Positions 1 to 7,327 are shown, counted from the stretch's first letter. The stretch is DNA of 18,217 nt from an uncultured Pyrinomonas sp. (GCA_937135995.1 CAKZOF010000749.1:1-18217); one strand, 5' to 3'. Program-made: numbers and translations. The notes: generated from the sequence alone by a model not told the origin.

Positions 1-1398
1 TTCGGGCAAGATTTCGGCCTTGACCCACGTTCCGCCGGGCGCGTTGTGGTCGGCGCGTTCGATCAAGACCTCCACTGCGCTGATGCCTCGATCACCGCTG
101 AAGGCGACGCCGCCGACTTCGTATGTCTGTCCAGCCTGTAGGATCTCGCCATCGCGCGGCACGGTGAACTTGGACATGGTTTTGACCACGGCCGTATCGG
201 CCCAGCCGCGTTGTTGCCAGTAGCCGCGAAAGTCCGATGTGACCACTTCGATCTCGGTCAACCATTTGACGTTCTCCATGCCGAAGAGGCCGGGCACGAG
301 CAGCCGCACCGGAAAGCCATGATCGCGTGGAAGCGTTTCGCCGTTCATCTTGACGGCGAGCATGGTTTCGTCGCGTTGCGCCCATGCCACAGGGATGCTG
401 TCGGTGTAGCCATCGGCGGCACGCAGCGCCAGATCACGGCTCCCATCGCGCAACACGGCGCGTTCAAGAAGAAACTTGAGCGGCACACCGGTCCAGCGCG
501 CGTTGCTGATGAGGTTGCCGCCGACTTCGTTCGAGACACACTCAAGCGTCACATCGCGCTCGACCATAGGAAGCGAAAGCAGTTCATCGTAGGTTAACGA
601 AAACGGCCGCTCGACGTTGCCACGGACCGAAAGCTTCCACTCACGCGCGTCGAGCGCCGGATTGAAAGCGTTCTTGGAGACTTGATAGAACTCTTCGTTC
701 GGCGTGCGGAACGAAGGGAGTCGGCCGCTGACCACTCCCACCGCAGCGACCAACGAGCGAAACAGCCCGCGCAGGACGAGCGCCGTAAAACCGACGGTGA
801 CCGCGGCGACGCCGAGGCCGAAGAGCGCTCGACGGCGGGCGATGGAGTGGGCCAAGCGGCTTCCGCCTTCCTCGGAGACGTCTGCCAGCAGGCTGAGCAG
901 TAGGCTGAACGTGAGGTTGAAAAGCAACAGCGAAATGACTGTCGGGCGCACCGGATAGCCGGAAAGGACCTGCGGTTGAATCCAGAGGATAGCGCCGATG
1001 AAGAGCGCGGTGAAAGTGATCGGCAGCAGCGAGAAAGCGACGCCACGCGCGATGGTGGTCTTGCCGGGGAGCACGTCGCGCGTGCGTGCGAAGAAAAGGC
1101 CGAGCGCCGCTGCGGCGGCGAAGTAGACGAGAAAGGCTATAGCGACGCCGCCGATCTTGGCACCTTTGCCGAAGGTTTCGATGAGCCAGCGCGTCACACG
1201 CGGCGGCGAAAACTCGATGCCGAGCTGCGCGCTCACTTCGGGAAGAAACGCGGCGTTGAATTGCACGCGGAAAAGGTATGAAACGGCAAACGCGAAGACC
1301 GCAGCAAGAACAGCCGCTGCCGCCGCGTGAAATCTCGCTTCTCGGCCTTGTTCGTTCATCGTCGCGTGGAATCTCGCTTCTCGTCCTTCTTCGTTCAT
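1..1398 (-). CDS. Membrane-anchored molybdopterin-dependent oxidoreductase (sulfite oxidase-like), 3' end outside window
   Basis: The visible part is 466 codons, with no stop before base 1. The N-terminal half is hydrophobic, with about five membrane segments (near residues 24-44, 73-95, 105-130, 143-165 and 180-200). It is followed by an oxidoreductase molybdopterin-binding domain. The segment ECVSNEVGG contains Cys287, the expected molybdenum ligand of the sulfite oxidase/YedY family. Downstream, HGFPVRLLVPGLFGMENVKW is a family hallmark, and a dimerisation-like domain follows up to the window edge. The catalytic part should face the periplasm; the substrate cannot be told from sequence. 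The start is ATG at 1396-1398, preceded by a weak purine-rich stretch. A second in-frame ATG at 1357-1359 lies at the same place in a 39-bp tandem repeat, so the N-terminus could be 13 residues shorter. The family call is firm; the reaction is not. Confidence 0.88.
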   Translation of the reverse strand, partial: MNEEGREARFHATMNEQGREARFHAAAAAVLAAVFAFAVSYLFRVQFNAAFLPEVSAQLGIEFSPPRVTRWLIETFGKGAKIGGVAIAFLVYFAAAAALGLFFARTRDVLPGKTTIARGVAFSLLPITFTALFIGAILWIQPQVLSGYPVRPTVISLLLFNLTFSLLLSLLADVSEEGGSRLAHSIARRRALFGLGVAAVTVGFTALVLRGLFRSLVAAVGVVSGRLPSFRTPNEEFYQVSKNAFNPALDAREWKLSVRGNVERPFSLTYDELLSLPMVERDVTLECVSNEVGGNLISNARWTGVPLKFLLERAVLRDGSRDLALRAADGYTDSIPVAWAQRDETMLAVKMNGETLPRDHGFPVRLLVPGLFGMENVKWLTEIEVVTSDFRGYWQQRGWADTAVVKTMSKFTVPRDGEILQAGQTYEVGGVAFSGDRGISAVEVLIERADHNAPGGTWVKAEILPE

Positions 1399-1401
1399 CT
1401 T
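1324..1401. repeat. 39-bp tandem repeat, two units, duplicating the start of the oxidoreductase gene
   Basis: The units are 1324-1362 and 1363-1401 and differ at only a few bases. On the minus strand each unit contains an ATG and encodes a near-identical 13-residue block (MNEEGREARFHAT, then MNEQGREARFHAA). The period is a multiple of three, so the reading frame is kept. It looks like a recent slippage or unequal-exchange duplication of the start codon region. Confidence 0.85.
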
Positions 1402-1575
1402 CTTTCTCACCCGACCGACGTGCGATTCAGATGGCAGACGCTTCGGCAGCAAAACGACGATCTCGCCCGCTGGCGTAGTGACTCATCGGTAAGTTGCGGG
1501 CGTTTGATCGAACATCGCTCCCTGATCTGCTAACATAGATAATACGCCGCTCAATTTACGAAAGCGAGCCGCGCG
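1399..1575. promoter_or_regulatory. Divergent intergenic region between the oxidoreductase and the DCC-family gene
   Basis: Both flanking genes read away from this 177-base gap, so promoters for both should lie here. On the plus strand GATAAT (1538-1543) resembles a -10 box and TTGATC (1504-1509) a -35 box, but their spacing is too long for a standard sigma-70 pair. No operator-like palindrome was recognised. Confidence 0.3.
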
Positions 1576-2010
1576 ATGGATTCACGCAAGACGCAAGTGC
1601 TTGAAGTCTACGTCGATGGACGGTGCCGCCTCTGCCAGCGGATGCGCGCTTTGGTGGAGCCCCGGGATCGCACGCGCGCCATCGAGTGGCTCGACTACAA
1701 TGAAGACCACGTCGCCGCCCGCGCCGCTCCGACAACGCGTGAGCAGTTGCACGCGCGCATGCACGTCCGGCGGCTCACCGATGGCGCGTGGGCCACAGGG
1801 TACGATGCTTGGCTGGAGATCATACGCATCTTGCCTGGATGGCGCGCGCTCGCGCCCGTGCTTTCAACCAGACCGGCGAGGTTCATCGGGCGTGCGCTCT
1901 ACGAACTGATTGCGCGCAACCGCCGGCGACTTTTCGGCACGGTCGAGTGCGACCGTGCCTGCTCCAGCCAAAACGACGGTGTGCGAGAGACGGCGCGGAA
2001 AGAGCCGTGA
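1576..2010 (+). CDS. DCC-family thiol-disulfide oxidoreductase-like protein (DUF393)
   Basis: The protein has 144 residues, the usual size for the family. The N-terminus has a beta strand followed by DGRCRLC (residues 14-20), matching the DGxCxxC motif that names the DCC family, with Cys17 and Cys20 as the thiol pair. A later WLDYNEDH segment and a tryptophan-containing helical half ending in an Arg-rich tail are also typical of DUF393. Members are thioredoxin-fold-like proteins presumed to act in thiol chemistry, but no defined reaction is established. The start is ATG at 1576; the ribosome site before it is weak. It is a single gene divergent from the molybdoenzyme, with no operon partner downstream. 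Confidence 0.82.
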   Translation: MDSRKTQVLEVYVDGRCRLCQRMRALVEPRDRTRAIEWLDYNEDHVAARAAPTTREQLHARMHVRRLTDGAWATGYDAWLEIIRILPGWRALAPVLSTRPARFIGRALYELIARNRRRLFGTVECDRACSSQNDGVRETARKEP

Positions 2011-2408
2011 AACTTTGGTAAAAAAGAGACCCCGCCGCTCAGCGCCGAGCGCGCGTGCTGGAATCAGCCTGCGTTCCGGTGAGCGAAGATCGGTTCGTTC
2101 CGTCCCGGCCAGCGAATATGCCGCGTAGCCCTGATGGATGGTAGCGAGCACTGCTCGCGATCGGTTCGTTCCGTCCCGGCCAGCGAATATGCCGCCGAGG
2201 GAGGAGCGCAAAAGCCCTCTTGACGCCGACCGGCGTTCTTTCGTACAAGAACTGGTGCGGAAGTTTCCGTCGGCGCGCTGGAACGGACGGTCTCAAGGTC
2301 GGCGCGCTCGTGGGCCGTTCTTCGATCTTTCCTTTTGGGATGCGCACCGCACCGAAGTCAAGGAGGAAATCGCGTTTTTGCCTGTTGCAGCGATCAGCTG
2401 CTTAGATC
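2011..2408. other. 398-base intergenic region with direct repeats, no convincing gene
   Basis: Open frames exist on both strands (for example 2138-2473 plus and 1864-2211 minus), but their products are Arg/Pro/Ser-rich, match no family and exploit the repeat sequence, so they look spurious. The region holds two copies of a 37-bp repeat. An AAGGAGG ribosome-site-like stretch near 2359-2366 is too far (about 43-50 bases) from the next start to serve it. Confidence 0.6.
2088..2195. repeat. 37-bp perfect direct repeat, two copies 71 bp apart
   Basis: The copies are at 2088-2124 and 2159-2195. Each begins GATCGGTTCGTTCCGTCCCG and ends AATATGCCGC, and they are identical by eye. The 34 bases between them are not repeated elsewhere in the window. 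The units are not palindromic and have no CRISPR-like spacing series, so they look like an interspersed intergenic repeat of the genome. Confidence 0.85.
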
Positions 2409-2414
2409 GTGATC

Positions 2415-2756
2415 ATGAAGAACAGTTCCAATCGTTTGTATTGCGTCGTCGTCGAGGGCTCTTATCTTTCTGAAGCTGAGGCCAAACGCGCCCTGCTCGA
2501 TCCGTTCATCGAAGACTGGGTCGAAGAGCGCGGTCATTTCCGCGCGCATAACTTGTCGGAGATCGAGGCCGCGCCGGGCATTGCGCTCGGCGCGCTAGCC
2601 ATCGAGATGATCGACGAAGGCGTTTTCGAGATAACGAGCGCCGACCCGGATCATCCGTTGACCGAACACCGTGCGCGCTGTTTGGCCGAGACGATCCGCC
2701 GTCACAGCATGTTCGATGCGGTTGATGTCGAACCGTGCGATGAGAACGGCGCATGA
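2415..2756 (+). CDS. Small acidic protein of unknown function
   Basis: This is a soluble protein of about 113 residues, rich in Glu and Asp, with no signal peptide or membrane segment. It starts MKNSSNRLYCVVVEGSYLSE, with a beta strand and then alternating helices and strands, so it is probably one small alpha/beta domain. I do not recognise a family. A GTG at 2409 could add two residues; an in-frame TAG at 2403-2405 rules out any earlier start. There is no good ribosome site directly upstream. It stops 3 bases before the end of the convergent VWFA-related gene. Codon use matches the surrounding coding regions, which favours a real gene. Confidence 0.6.
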   Translation: MKNSSNRLYCVVVEGSYLSEAEAKRALLDPFIEDWVEERGHFRAHNLSEIEAAPGIALGALAIEMIDEGVFEITSADPDHPLTEHRARCLAETIRRHSMFDAVDVEPCDENGA

Positions 2757-2759
2757 AGT

Positions 2760-3884
2760 TCAACCGGGTTTGCGCTCGACATAGACGTAGGCGCGACGTG
2801 CTTTCAACTGTAGCCCTGCGCGTCGCGGAGCGACTTCGATCCGACGGCGCTCGCCTTCGGAAGCAGAGCCGAGTGGACGGCGCGGCGCGTAGGTGATGAT
2901 GTACTGCGCGGCAATGTTGCGCGCCACCTCTTCGGCGCGCGCGAGCATCTCTTCAGTTGAAGCGGGCGACCGAGCAATCCCACCTGTTTCCGCTGCCAGC
3001 GCGCGTAATTGCGCCGCTCCATCTCGCATCGCCTTTTTGTACTCTTCGATCCGCTGGCGTCTTTGGCGATCCAGATCGATGGTGATACCGCCCGGCGTCC
3101 TGTAGATCGGTCGCGCTTGTTGCGGGAGTTCGCGGAGCACCTCTTCCGCCACGCGACTTCGCTCGCGCGGACGGACGATCGCTTCGCGCCGCGCGATCTC
3201 TTCTCGTCCAAGTTCGCTGTAATCGAAAAAGTGCATGGTGGCGCCCGTTTGCATCAACTTGCGTGCGAGCGCTTCGCGAGATATGGGCTCCAGCGAAGTT
3301 CCCGCTCCATCAGTGAACAACACGAGATGGCGATTAAGGCTGGAACTCGTCGCCAGATACTCGGCGGCGACTTGCAAGGCTTGCGCAAGACGGGATCGCC
3401 GTCCCGAAAAGAGTCGTTCCATGACGGCCCGCGCGGCTGTCTGCTTGTCCGTGGTCCAGTGTTGCAAGATCTCGACGCGCTCGTTGACTTGCATGATGGC
3501 AACACGATCATCAGCGCGCAGTTGCGCGATCAGGCGGGCAGCTACGGCGCGCGTCGTCTTCAAGTCCTTCGCCGGATTTACGTCGCCGCCCGTGTCGAGC
3601 AAAAGAAGAACGTCGGCCGGAACGCGACGGACGCTTCTGACCTGTTGCGGCATGCCATCTTCGAGCAGGAGTATGTCGTCTGCTTCGAGCGTCGGGTCCG
3701 CATGCTCATGCTCGTTGTAAGCGATGATTGGGACGAGCACTTCTTCGGTTAAAACCCTCAGTGTCTCTTGATCTTGTCGAGTCTGTGTTTGCGAATCCGT
3801 GGTTTGCGCCGTCGAACGCAGTGCGCTTAGCAGTACGATGACCAACAAGGCACAGCCGATTGCAAGCGTGTTGCTCCTGTGCAC
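2760..3884 (-). CDS. Secreted VWFA-related domain protein
   Basis: With the GTG start at 3882-3884 the product is 374 residues and opens with a clean signal peptide (basic start, hydrophobic core near residues 7-21, STAQ before the likely cut near residue 27). A strand-rich lead (VLTEEVLVPIIAYNEHEHAD, then ILLLEDGMPQQV) precedes the von Willebrand A fold, as in the VWFA-related family common in Acidobacteria. The fold shows VLLLLDTGGD (residues 92-101) and LVLFTDGAGTS (187-197). The first motif should supply the metal site DxSxS but reads DTGGD, so metal binding may be weakened. The C-terminus has AQYIITYAPRR, a usual family ending. The frame stays open to an ATG at 4131-4133, but the extra 83 residues would bury the signal peptide and look non-coding. 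The role is probably extracytoplasmic protein interaction. Confidence 0.78.
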   Translation of the reverse strand: MHRSNTLAIGCALLVIVLLSALRSTAQTTDSQTQTRQDQETLRVLTEEVLVPIIAYNEHEHADPTLEADDILLLEDGMPQQVRSVRRVPADVLLLLDTGGDVNPAKDLKTTRAVAARLIAQLRADDRVAIMQVNERVEILQHWTTDKQTAARAVMERLFSGRRSRLAQALQVAAEYLATSSSLNRHLVLFTDGAGTSLEPISREALARKLMQTGATMHFFDYSELGREEIARREAIVRPRERSRVAEEVLRELPQQARPIYRTPGGITIDLDRQRRQRIEEYKKAMRDGAAQLRALAAETGGIARSPASTEEMLARAEEVARNIAAQYIITYAPRRPLGSASEGERRRIEVAPRRAGLQLKARRAYVYVERKPG

Positions 3885-4753
3885 TGCGCCTGACTTTAGG
3901 TACACAAGATCGTGAAACGCTACCAATCTGCCAGCGGGCGAAGCGGATCCCGACGCGCATGCTTTCGCCGTGGGCTGACGACAAGAGAGACCTTCCATCG
4001 TTCGCTTTGATGCGAGTGCAACCGCGAGTTGGTTGCTCGCAAAGCCTTGAGAGGCACCCCGAAACACCGATTGCCAGCGTTTCGGCAGCGCGGCGAAGGG
4101 ATGGCCGCCAGCAACGCTGATTCTTCCTGGCACGAACTGATGATCAGCGCCATCGCATAGCTATATACCACGCGCTCAAAGAGCCTGGCATCAGCTGCGA
4201 CCACCGATTACGTTCGCGCGCTTTGATGACGCTTTTCGATCCTGCCTCCGGATGCAGCGTGAGACTCTCCGCACTTTACCGTTAAAGAATTTGCGTTCTA
4301 CGGAGCAACTTGTTCACTCGGACGGCCTTTTATCACTTGCTGTAGTCTATGGTCGAAAGCGCGTTGAACTCACTACCAAGCAGGGGGAAAGGGATCTTGC
4401 TGTCGGCGAGAAACGCGGCGAGCAGGTGCCTTTGCAACTCTTTGGTGTTGGGATTTCCAGGGCGTCTTGCGTAAAATTTCGGTTGCGCAAGTCGGCTTGA
4501 ACCCGAAGTTGGCGAGGAATCTTGCCGCACCTCTGTGTTTTGCTTTGAAGCGCGGAGTGCGGGACGGGTTAGCTACTGGAATACGAAGTCAAAGCTTGGT
4601 GCGTTGTGGGCCAAGTGGCGCCGCAGCGGTGAATTATGTCGGCGATGACCAACGGCCGCCACGGAGTGAATCGAGGACGTTCATGGAGGTGGTGTGAACG
4701 CGACGCCGAGCGCGTCGAAAGTTTGATGATTGTCATAGCAAAGCAAGCGAATC
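3885..4753. other. Long stretch without a convincing gene
   Basis: These 869 bases separate the secreted VWFA-related gene from the macro-domain gene. Short frames occur on both strands (for example 4252-4500 plus, 4467-4697 plus and 4333-4530 minus), but none has a good ribosome site, a recognisable domain or the codon bias of the neighbours. Weak inverted repeats are CTTGCG...CGCAAG around 4470-4495 and CGACGC/GCGTCG at 4701-4717. Promoters for the two flanking, outward-reading genes should lie here. It could be the remains of decayed genes. Confidence 0.5.
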
Positions 4754-5308
4754 ATGGCGGAAAAGACTTTTCTGAACGGGCGCGTGCGCGTCATAGTTGG
4801 TGACATCACTGAGCAAAAAGTTGATGCTGTGGTCAACGCTGCCAACTCGTCCTTGATGGGAGGTGGCGGCGTTGATGGAGCGATTCACCGCAAGGGCGGA
4901 GCACAGATACTGGAAGAGTGTCGGCGAATACGCAATACTCAATACCCGCAAGGATTGCCAACTGGCGAAGCAGTGATGACCACTGCTGGACGTCTGCCAG
5001 CGCATTACGTCATTCACACCGTTGGTCCGATCTACGGACGGCATGAAGGCAAGGAGGCCGAACTTCTCGCGCGTTGCTACGAAAACGCGCTTGCGCTTGC
5101 CGCACAGCGAGGGTTAAGCACCATCGCCTTTCCTTCGATCTCGACCGGAGCCTACGGTTATCCTCGCGATCAAGCAGCGCGCGTCGTCTCCAAAGCGATC
5201 CGCGATTTTCTCGCCCGGGATGCAACTATCAGGGAAGTGAGGTTGGTCTTCTTCTCGCCAGAGGATGCGCGTCTGTTTTTGGAACATCAAACCTTCGGCG
5301 ACGACTAG
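4754..5308 (+). CDS. Macro-domain protein, probable O-acetyl-ADP-ribose / ADP-ribosyl hydrolase
   Basis: The protein has 184 residues and is a single stand-alone macro domain of the YmdB/MacroD type. It shows GDITEQKVDAVVNAANSS (residues 16-33), the glycine loop MGGGGVDGAIHRKGG (35-49), where the Asp is the usual catalytic or substrate-orienting residue, and the second loop SISTGAYGYP (128-137). Family members hydrolyse O-acetyl-ADP-ribose and remove mono-ADP-ribose from acidic side chains. It is cytoplasmic. The start is ATG at 4754 with a weak ribosome site. Its last 13 codons begin the long direct repeat, and a copy of just this tail recurs at 7657-7695. The position next to effector-like genes suggests, but does not show, a link to ADP-ribosylation. 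Confidence 0.92.
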   Translation: MAEKTFLNGRVRVIVGDITEQKVDAVVNAANSSLMGGGGVDGAIHRKGGAQILEECRRIRNTQYPQGLPTGEAVMTTAGRLPAHYVIHTVGPIYGRHEGKEAELLARCYENALALAAQRGLSTIAFPSISTGAYGYPRDQAARVVSKAIRDFLARDATIREVRLVFFSPEDARLFLEHQTFGDD

Positions 5309-5642
5309 GTTCGATCGAGGAACCGACGGACAAACCCTTCGCTAATCACCTTTGAAGATAAGAGATAAAGATTCACTGCCACACGTTGTGTCCGCTGAGT
5401 CCTGCTCAGCCGCAGGATCATTTACGTCAGAGCGCCTGCCGTAAGCCTGATAACAGAGGCAAGCCAAGATTCATCCATACTTAATCAAGATTTAACATGC
5501 CGATCAAAAAAAACAGGAAACATTTTCCGCAAACCGCCGATAATAATATTAGGAAAACAATTAAGCTGAGGTCTGCTCGGTGTGGACATGAAGCTGTGTG
5601 TTTTCCATGCATTGAATTCAGAGGATCTTGGAGGAAGGAACG
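5309..5642 (+). promoter_or_regulatory. Shared leader upstream of gene A, with a hairpin
   Basis: This 334-base region lies between the macro gene and gene A and is repeated exactly upstream of gene B. It is visibly more AT-rich than the surrounding genes. GCTGAG-TCCTG-CTCAGC (5394-5410) can form a hairpin but lacks a U-tract. GGTTC/GAACC just after the macro stop gives a weaker stem. No confident -35/-10 pair was found. A strong ribosome site, GGAGG at 5630-5634, serves the ATG at 5643. A 51-codon frame lies inside (5497-5652). Confidence 0.5.
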
Positions 5643-5652
5643 ATGGCAGTAG
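5497..5652 (+). CDS. Possible 51-residue peptide with a Cys/His cluster, overlapping the start of gene A
   Basis: The ATG at 5497 opens a frame that ends with TAG at 5650-5652, ten bases into gene A. The product is basic, begins MPIKKNRKHFPQTADN and contains CGHEAVCFPC, a Cys-x-His-x4-Cys-x2-Cys pattern that could bind a metal. No good ribosome site precedes the ATG, and the frame is too short for coding statistics to help. The overlap with the gene A start would fit translational coupling. It may be chance. Confidence 0.25.
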   Translation: MPIKKNRKHFPQTADNNIRKTIKLRSARCGHEAVCFPCIEFRGSWRKERWQ

Positions 5653-6779
5653 AAGATGTGTCGGGAGTAGAGAGCGGAAATTGGGTGCAGAGCACTGAGT
5701 TCGAAGGGACGACAGAAGATGCATCGGGAATCGAGAGTGGGAGTCGGGTGCAGAACTCCGAGTCCGAAGAGGCGGCAGCACTGCCCGATTGGGAGCCGAA
5801 CTACGAGGAGCAGAACCATGGAAGCGAGAGCATGAAGGGTGAGCTGGCTTTCATCGGGTCCATGATCGAGCACAAGTTACGGACTGAGTTCGAGGCAGAG
5901 AACAGCGCTGGGACGAAACCGAACGTTGATGAAAGCCTTATAGAAGAGGTCATTCGAGTGTATACTTGTATTCGCAAAAATGTTCCGGTTAGTCGACAGC
6001 AAACATCTTCCTGTGAACTGATGCCGTCAAGCAAAAGCGGCGAAGCTGGCGGGACGACAAAGCGCAGTGAGGCGGTAATGCACGGCGTGGGCAAACGCAA
6101 TGAAATTGAGGGGCTCATCGAACAAGGCAGTTCAATTGTCGGCAATACGGCAAAAGGCGTAGTTGTTGACCAAACGCTACCGCAACGTTACCGACTCGAA
6201 CCACCGCGCGGCGATACTGTCACCGGCATTCGAGATACTTCGGCGGGAAAGGTCAGAGGTACTCCGCCGAAGCCAGTTGGTGCGCCGGTAATTCGCCTCG
6301 ATATACCCGACGCTAAAACTCCGTATCCACACGTAAACATAAATCCCAGCTTAACAGGCGTTCCTGATCCGCACATGCGAATCTCGCCGACCACCTTAAA
6401 AGTGGCAGGCGGTGCTGCGCGCACGCTGGAAGCCTTCGGGAAAGTTGCGCGTCCGGTGGCAATCATTACCGACACTGTGCGCTTGGGCGCAGCGGTGCAC
6501 GCCGACGGCGGCACAATTGGCAGAAACACGGCGGTCACGGCGGGAAGCGTTGCGGGCGGCTGGGCAGGTGCAGTCGCTGGCGGTTTAGCAGGAGCAAAAG
6601 GCGGTGCTGTTGTAGGTGCAGCTGTGGGAGCGATGTTCGGCGGATTGGGAGCTGTGCCTGGTGCAGCCGTTGGTGGCTTCTTGGGTGGTTTGGCCGGCAG
6701 CATCGGCGGCGCGTTCGTCGGTGCGGCGGCAGGCGAAGCGGCGGCAGAAGCCGCAGTCGGAGGGCCAAGCAACGAATGA
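5643..6779 (+). CDS. Gene A: polymorphic-toxin-like protein with shared N-terminus and C-terminal glycine zipper
   Basis: The product has 378 residues from the ATG at 5643, with GGAGG 8 bases before it. Residues 1-85 are acidic, contain two 21-residue repeats and equal the start of gene B. Residues 86-205 are a low-complexity linker. Around 213-250 lies IRLDIPDAKTPYPHVNINPS followed by TGVPDPHMRIS, a His-containing stretch that I recall from polymorphic toxin C-termini. Then come a helix (ARTLEAFGKVARP) and an Ala/Gly-rich run of GxxxG-type repeats (about 298-372) able to pack in membranes. There is no signal peptide, so the export route is unknown. The stop overlaps the next gene as ATGA, as toxin and immunity genes often do. 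The coding sequence is real; the toxin role is inferred. A structural or scaffolding role for the glycine zipper remains possible. Confidence 0.7.
   Translation: MAVEDVSGVESGNWVQSTEFEGTTEDASGIESGSRVQNSESEEAAALPDWEPNYEEQNHGSESMKGELAFIGSMIEHKLRTEFEAENSAGTKPNVDESLIEEVIRVYTCIRKNVPVSRQQTSSCELMPSSKSGEAGGTTKRSEAVMHGVGKRNEIEGLIEQGSSIVGNTAKGVVVDQTLPQRYRLEPPRGDTVTGIRDTSAGKVRGTPPKPVGAPVIRLDIPDAKTPYPHVNINPSLTGVPDPHMRISPTTLKVAGGAARTLEAFGKVARPVAIITDTVRLGAAVHADGGTIGRNTAVTAGSVAGGWAGAVAGGLAGAKGGAVVGAAVGAMFGGLGAVPGAAVGGFLGGLAGSIGGAFVGAAAGEAAAEAAVGGPSNE
5652..5777 (+). repeat. 63-bp imperfect tandem repeat in the gene A N-terminus
   Basis: The units 5652-5714 and 5715-5777 encode EDVSGVESGNWVQSTEFEGTT-like and EDASGIESGSRVQNSESEEAA-like blocks of 21 residues each. 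Both are acidic and Ser/Gly-rich. The protein pattern is kept while the DNA has drifted, so the duplication is older than the 612-bp repeat that contains it. Confidence 0.85.
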
Positions 6780-7327
6780 ATTTGGCTGTCACCGTTACAA
6801 TTAAGGAACCAAATGAGGTCTTGATTGATTCGCCAGTTCCTCTGCCTTCGACTGAAGCCGGACAAGCATGGGAGGCCATTTCGCGTGAGCTGCTCGTTTA
6901 TGCGTTCGCCGGACGCGCGGCTTGCATTATTGCTGATGATTACCGTGCTAGCGATCAAGGCTACTTTGAATTTGTCGAGCATCGTGACCAAATAATGGTT
7001 GATGGTGTGTTGTACCAAATTGGTGCCAGCGAAAACTGTTCGCCCGACGCGCTGAAGGCGATTGTGGGAACAAGTGACATTTGGTGGGATGCGGTTTTGA
7101 TCGCTGGCTTCAGTAGATACGATGAAAGCCGCATCATCAAAAACGTGCGAGCATATCTAAAAGCCCACAGTTTAAATGCTGACAAAATAGAGACCGAAGA
7201 TGAATTACTTGTTAGTACAGGCGACGGGTCCGGTTTCAGATGGGTGAACCCTAGCAAGCCGGTGAGTGAAATCATTGCTAAAGTTACTCACTTCGCACAG
7301 GCTGTCGGTTGGAATACTAATGTCTAG
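6776..7327 (+). CDS. Candidate immunity protein to gene A product
   Basis: The protein has 183 residues, is soluble and acidic, and has no signal peptide or membrane segment. The ATG at 6776 overlaps the gene A stop (ATGA), with GGAGGG at 6759-6764 as ribosome site, so the two genes are translationally coupled. The fold appears alpha/beta with a Trp-rich middle (SDIWWDAVLIAGFSRYDES). I do not recognise the family. The immunity role is inferred from coupling to a toxin-like gene, size, composition and its place in the same mobile-looking cassette. A pore-forming partner would usually need a membrane immunity protein, and this one is soluble, which argues for an intracellular target or for another role such as chaperone. 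Confidence 0.7.
   Translation: MNLAVTVTIKEPNEVLIDSPVPLPSTEAGQAWEAISRELLVYAFAGRAACIIADDYRASDQGYFEFVEHRDQIMVDGVLYQIGASENCSPDALKAIVGTSDIWWDAVLIAGFSRYDESRIIKNVRAYLKAHSLNADKIETEDELLVSTGDGSGFRWVNPSKPVSEIIAKVTHFAQAVGWNTNV

Larger units (their letters stand above)
5270..5899 (+). repeat. Long direct repeat, copy 1 (612-bp perfect core)
   Basis: Bases 5276-5887 match 7663-8274 without a difference that I can see, at a constant offset of 2387. Homology extends a little further at each end with only a few changes. On the left CTG/TTA both encode Leu in the macro-domain frame. On the right GAG/GAA and GCA/GCG are silent in genes A and B. The repeat contains the macro gene tail, the intergenic leader and the first 85 codons of gene A. 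Confidence 0.95.

Noticed and set aside
2088..2195. Possible CRISPR array
   Set aside because: There are only two copies, one 34-base interval, no further units and no cas genes.
1864..2211. Minus-strand frame over the DCC gene end and the 37-bp repeats
   Set aside because: The product is Arg/Gly-rich, arises from the repeats and opposes a well-supported gene.
3009..3752. Plus-strand frame of 247 codons
   Set aside because: Antisense to the VWFA-related gene, which has the domain motifs and signal peptide.
4333..4530. Minus-strand frame of 65 codons in the long gap
   Set aside because: No ribosome site, no family recognised, and too short to separate from chance.
5394..5410. Hairpin as a terminator for the macro-domain gene
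   Set aside because: A six-base stem with no following U-tract; it is kept only as a possible regulatory structure.
5481..5873. Minus-strand frame of 130 codons, repeated at 7868-8260, with hydrophobic Leu/Cys-rich product
   Set aside because: It is antisense to the shared leader and gene A/B start. Its duplication is explained by the direct repeat, and its residue pattern mirrors the 63-bp repeats on the other strand.
6188..7018. Minus-strand frame of 276 codons, Ala/Pro-rich
   Set aside because: Antisense shadow of the glycine-zipper coding region; Gly/Ala codons read backwards give Pro/Ala runs.
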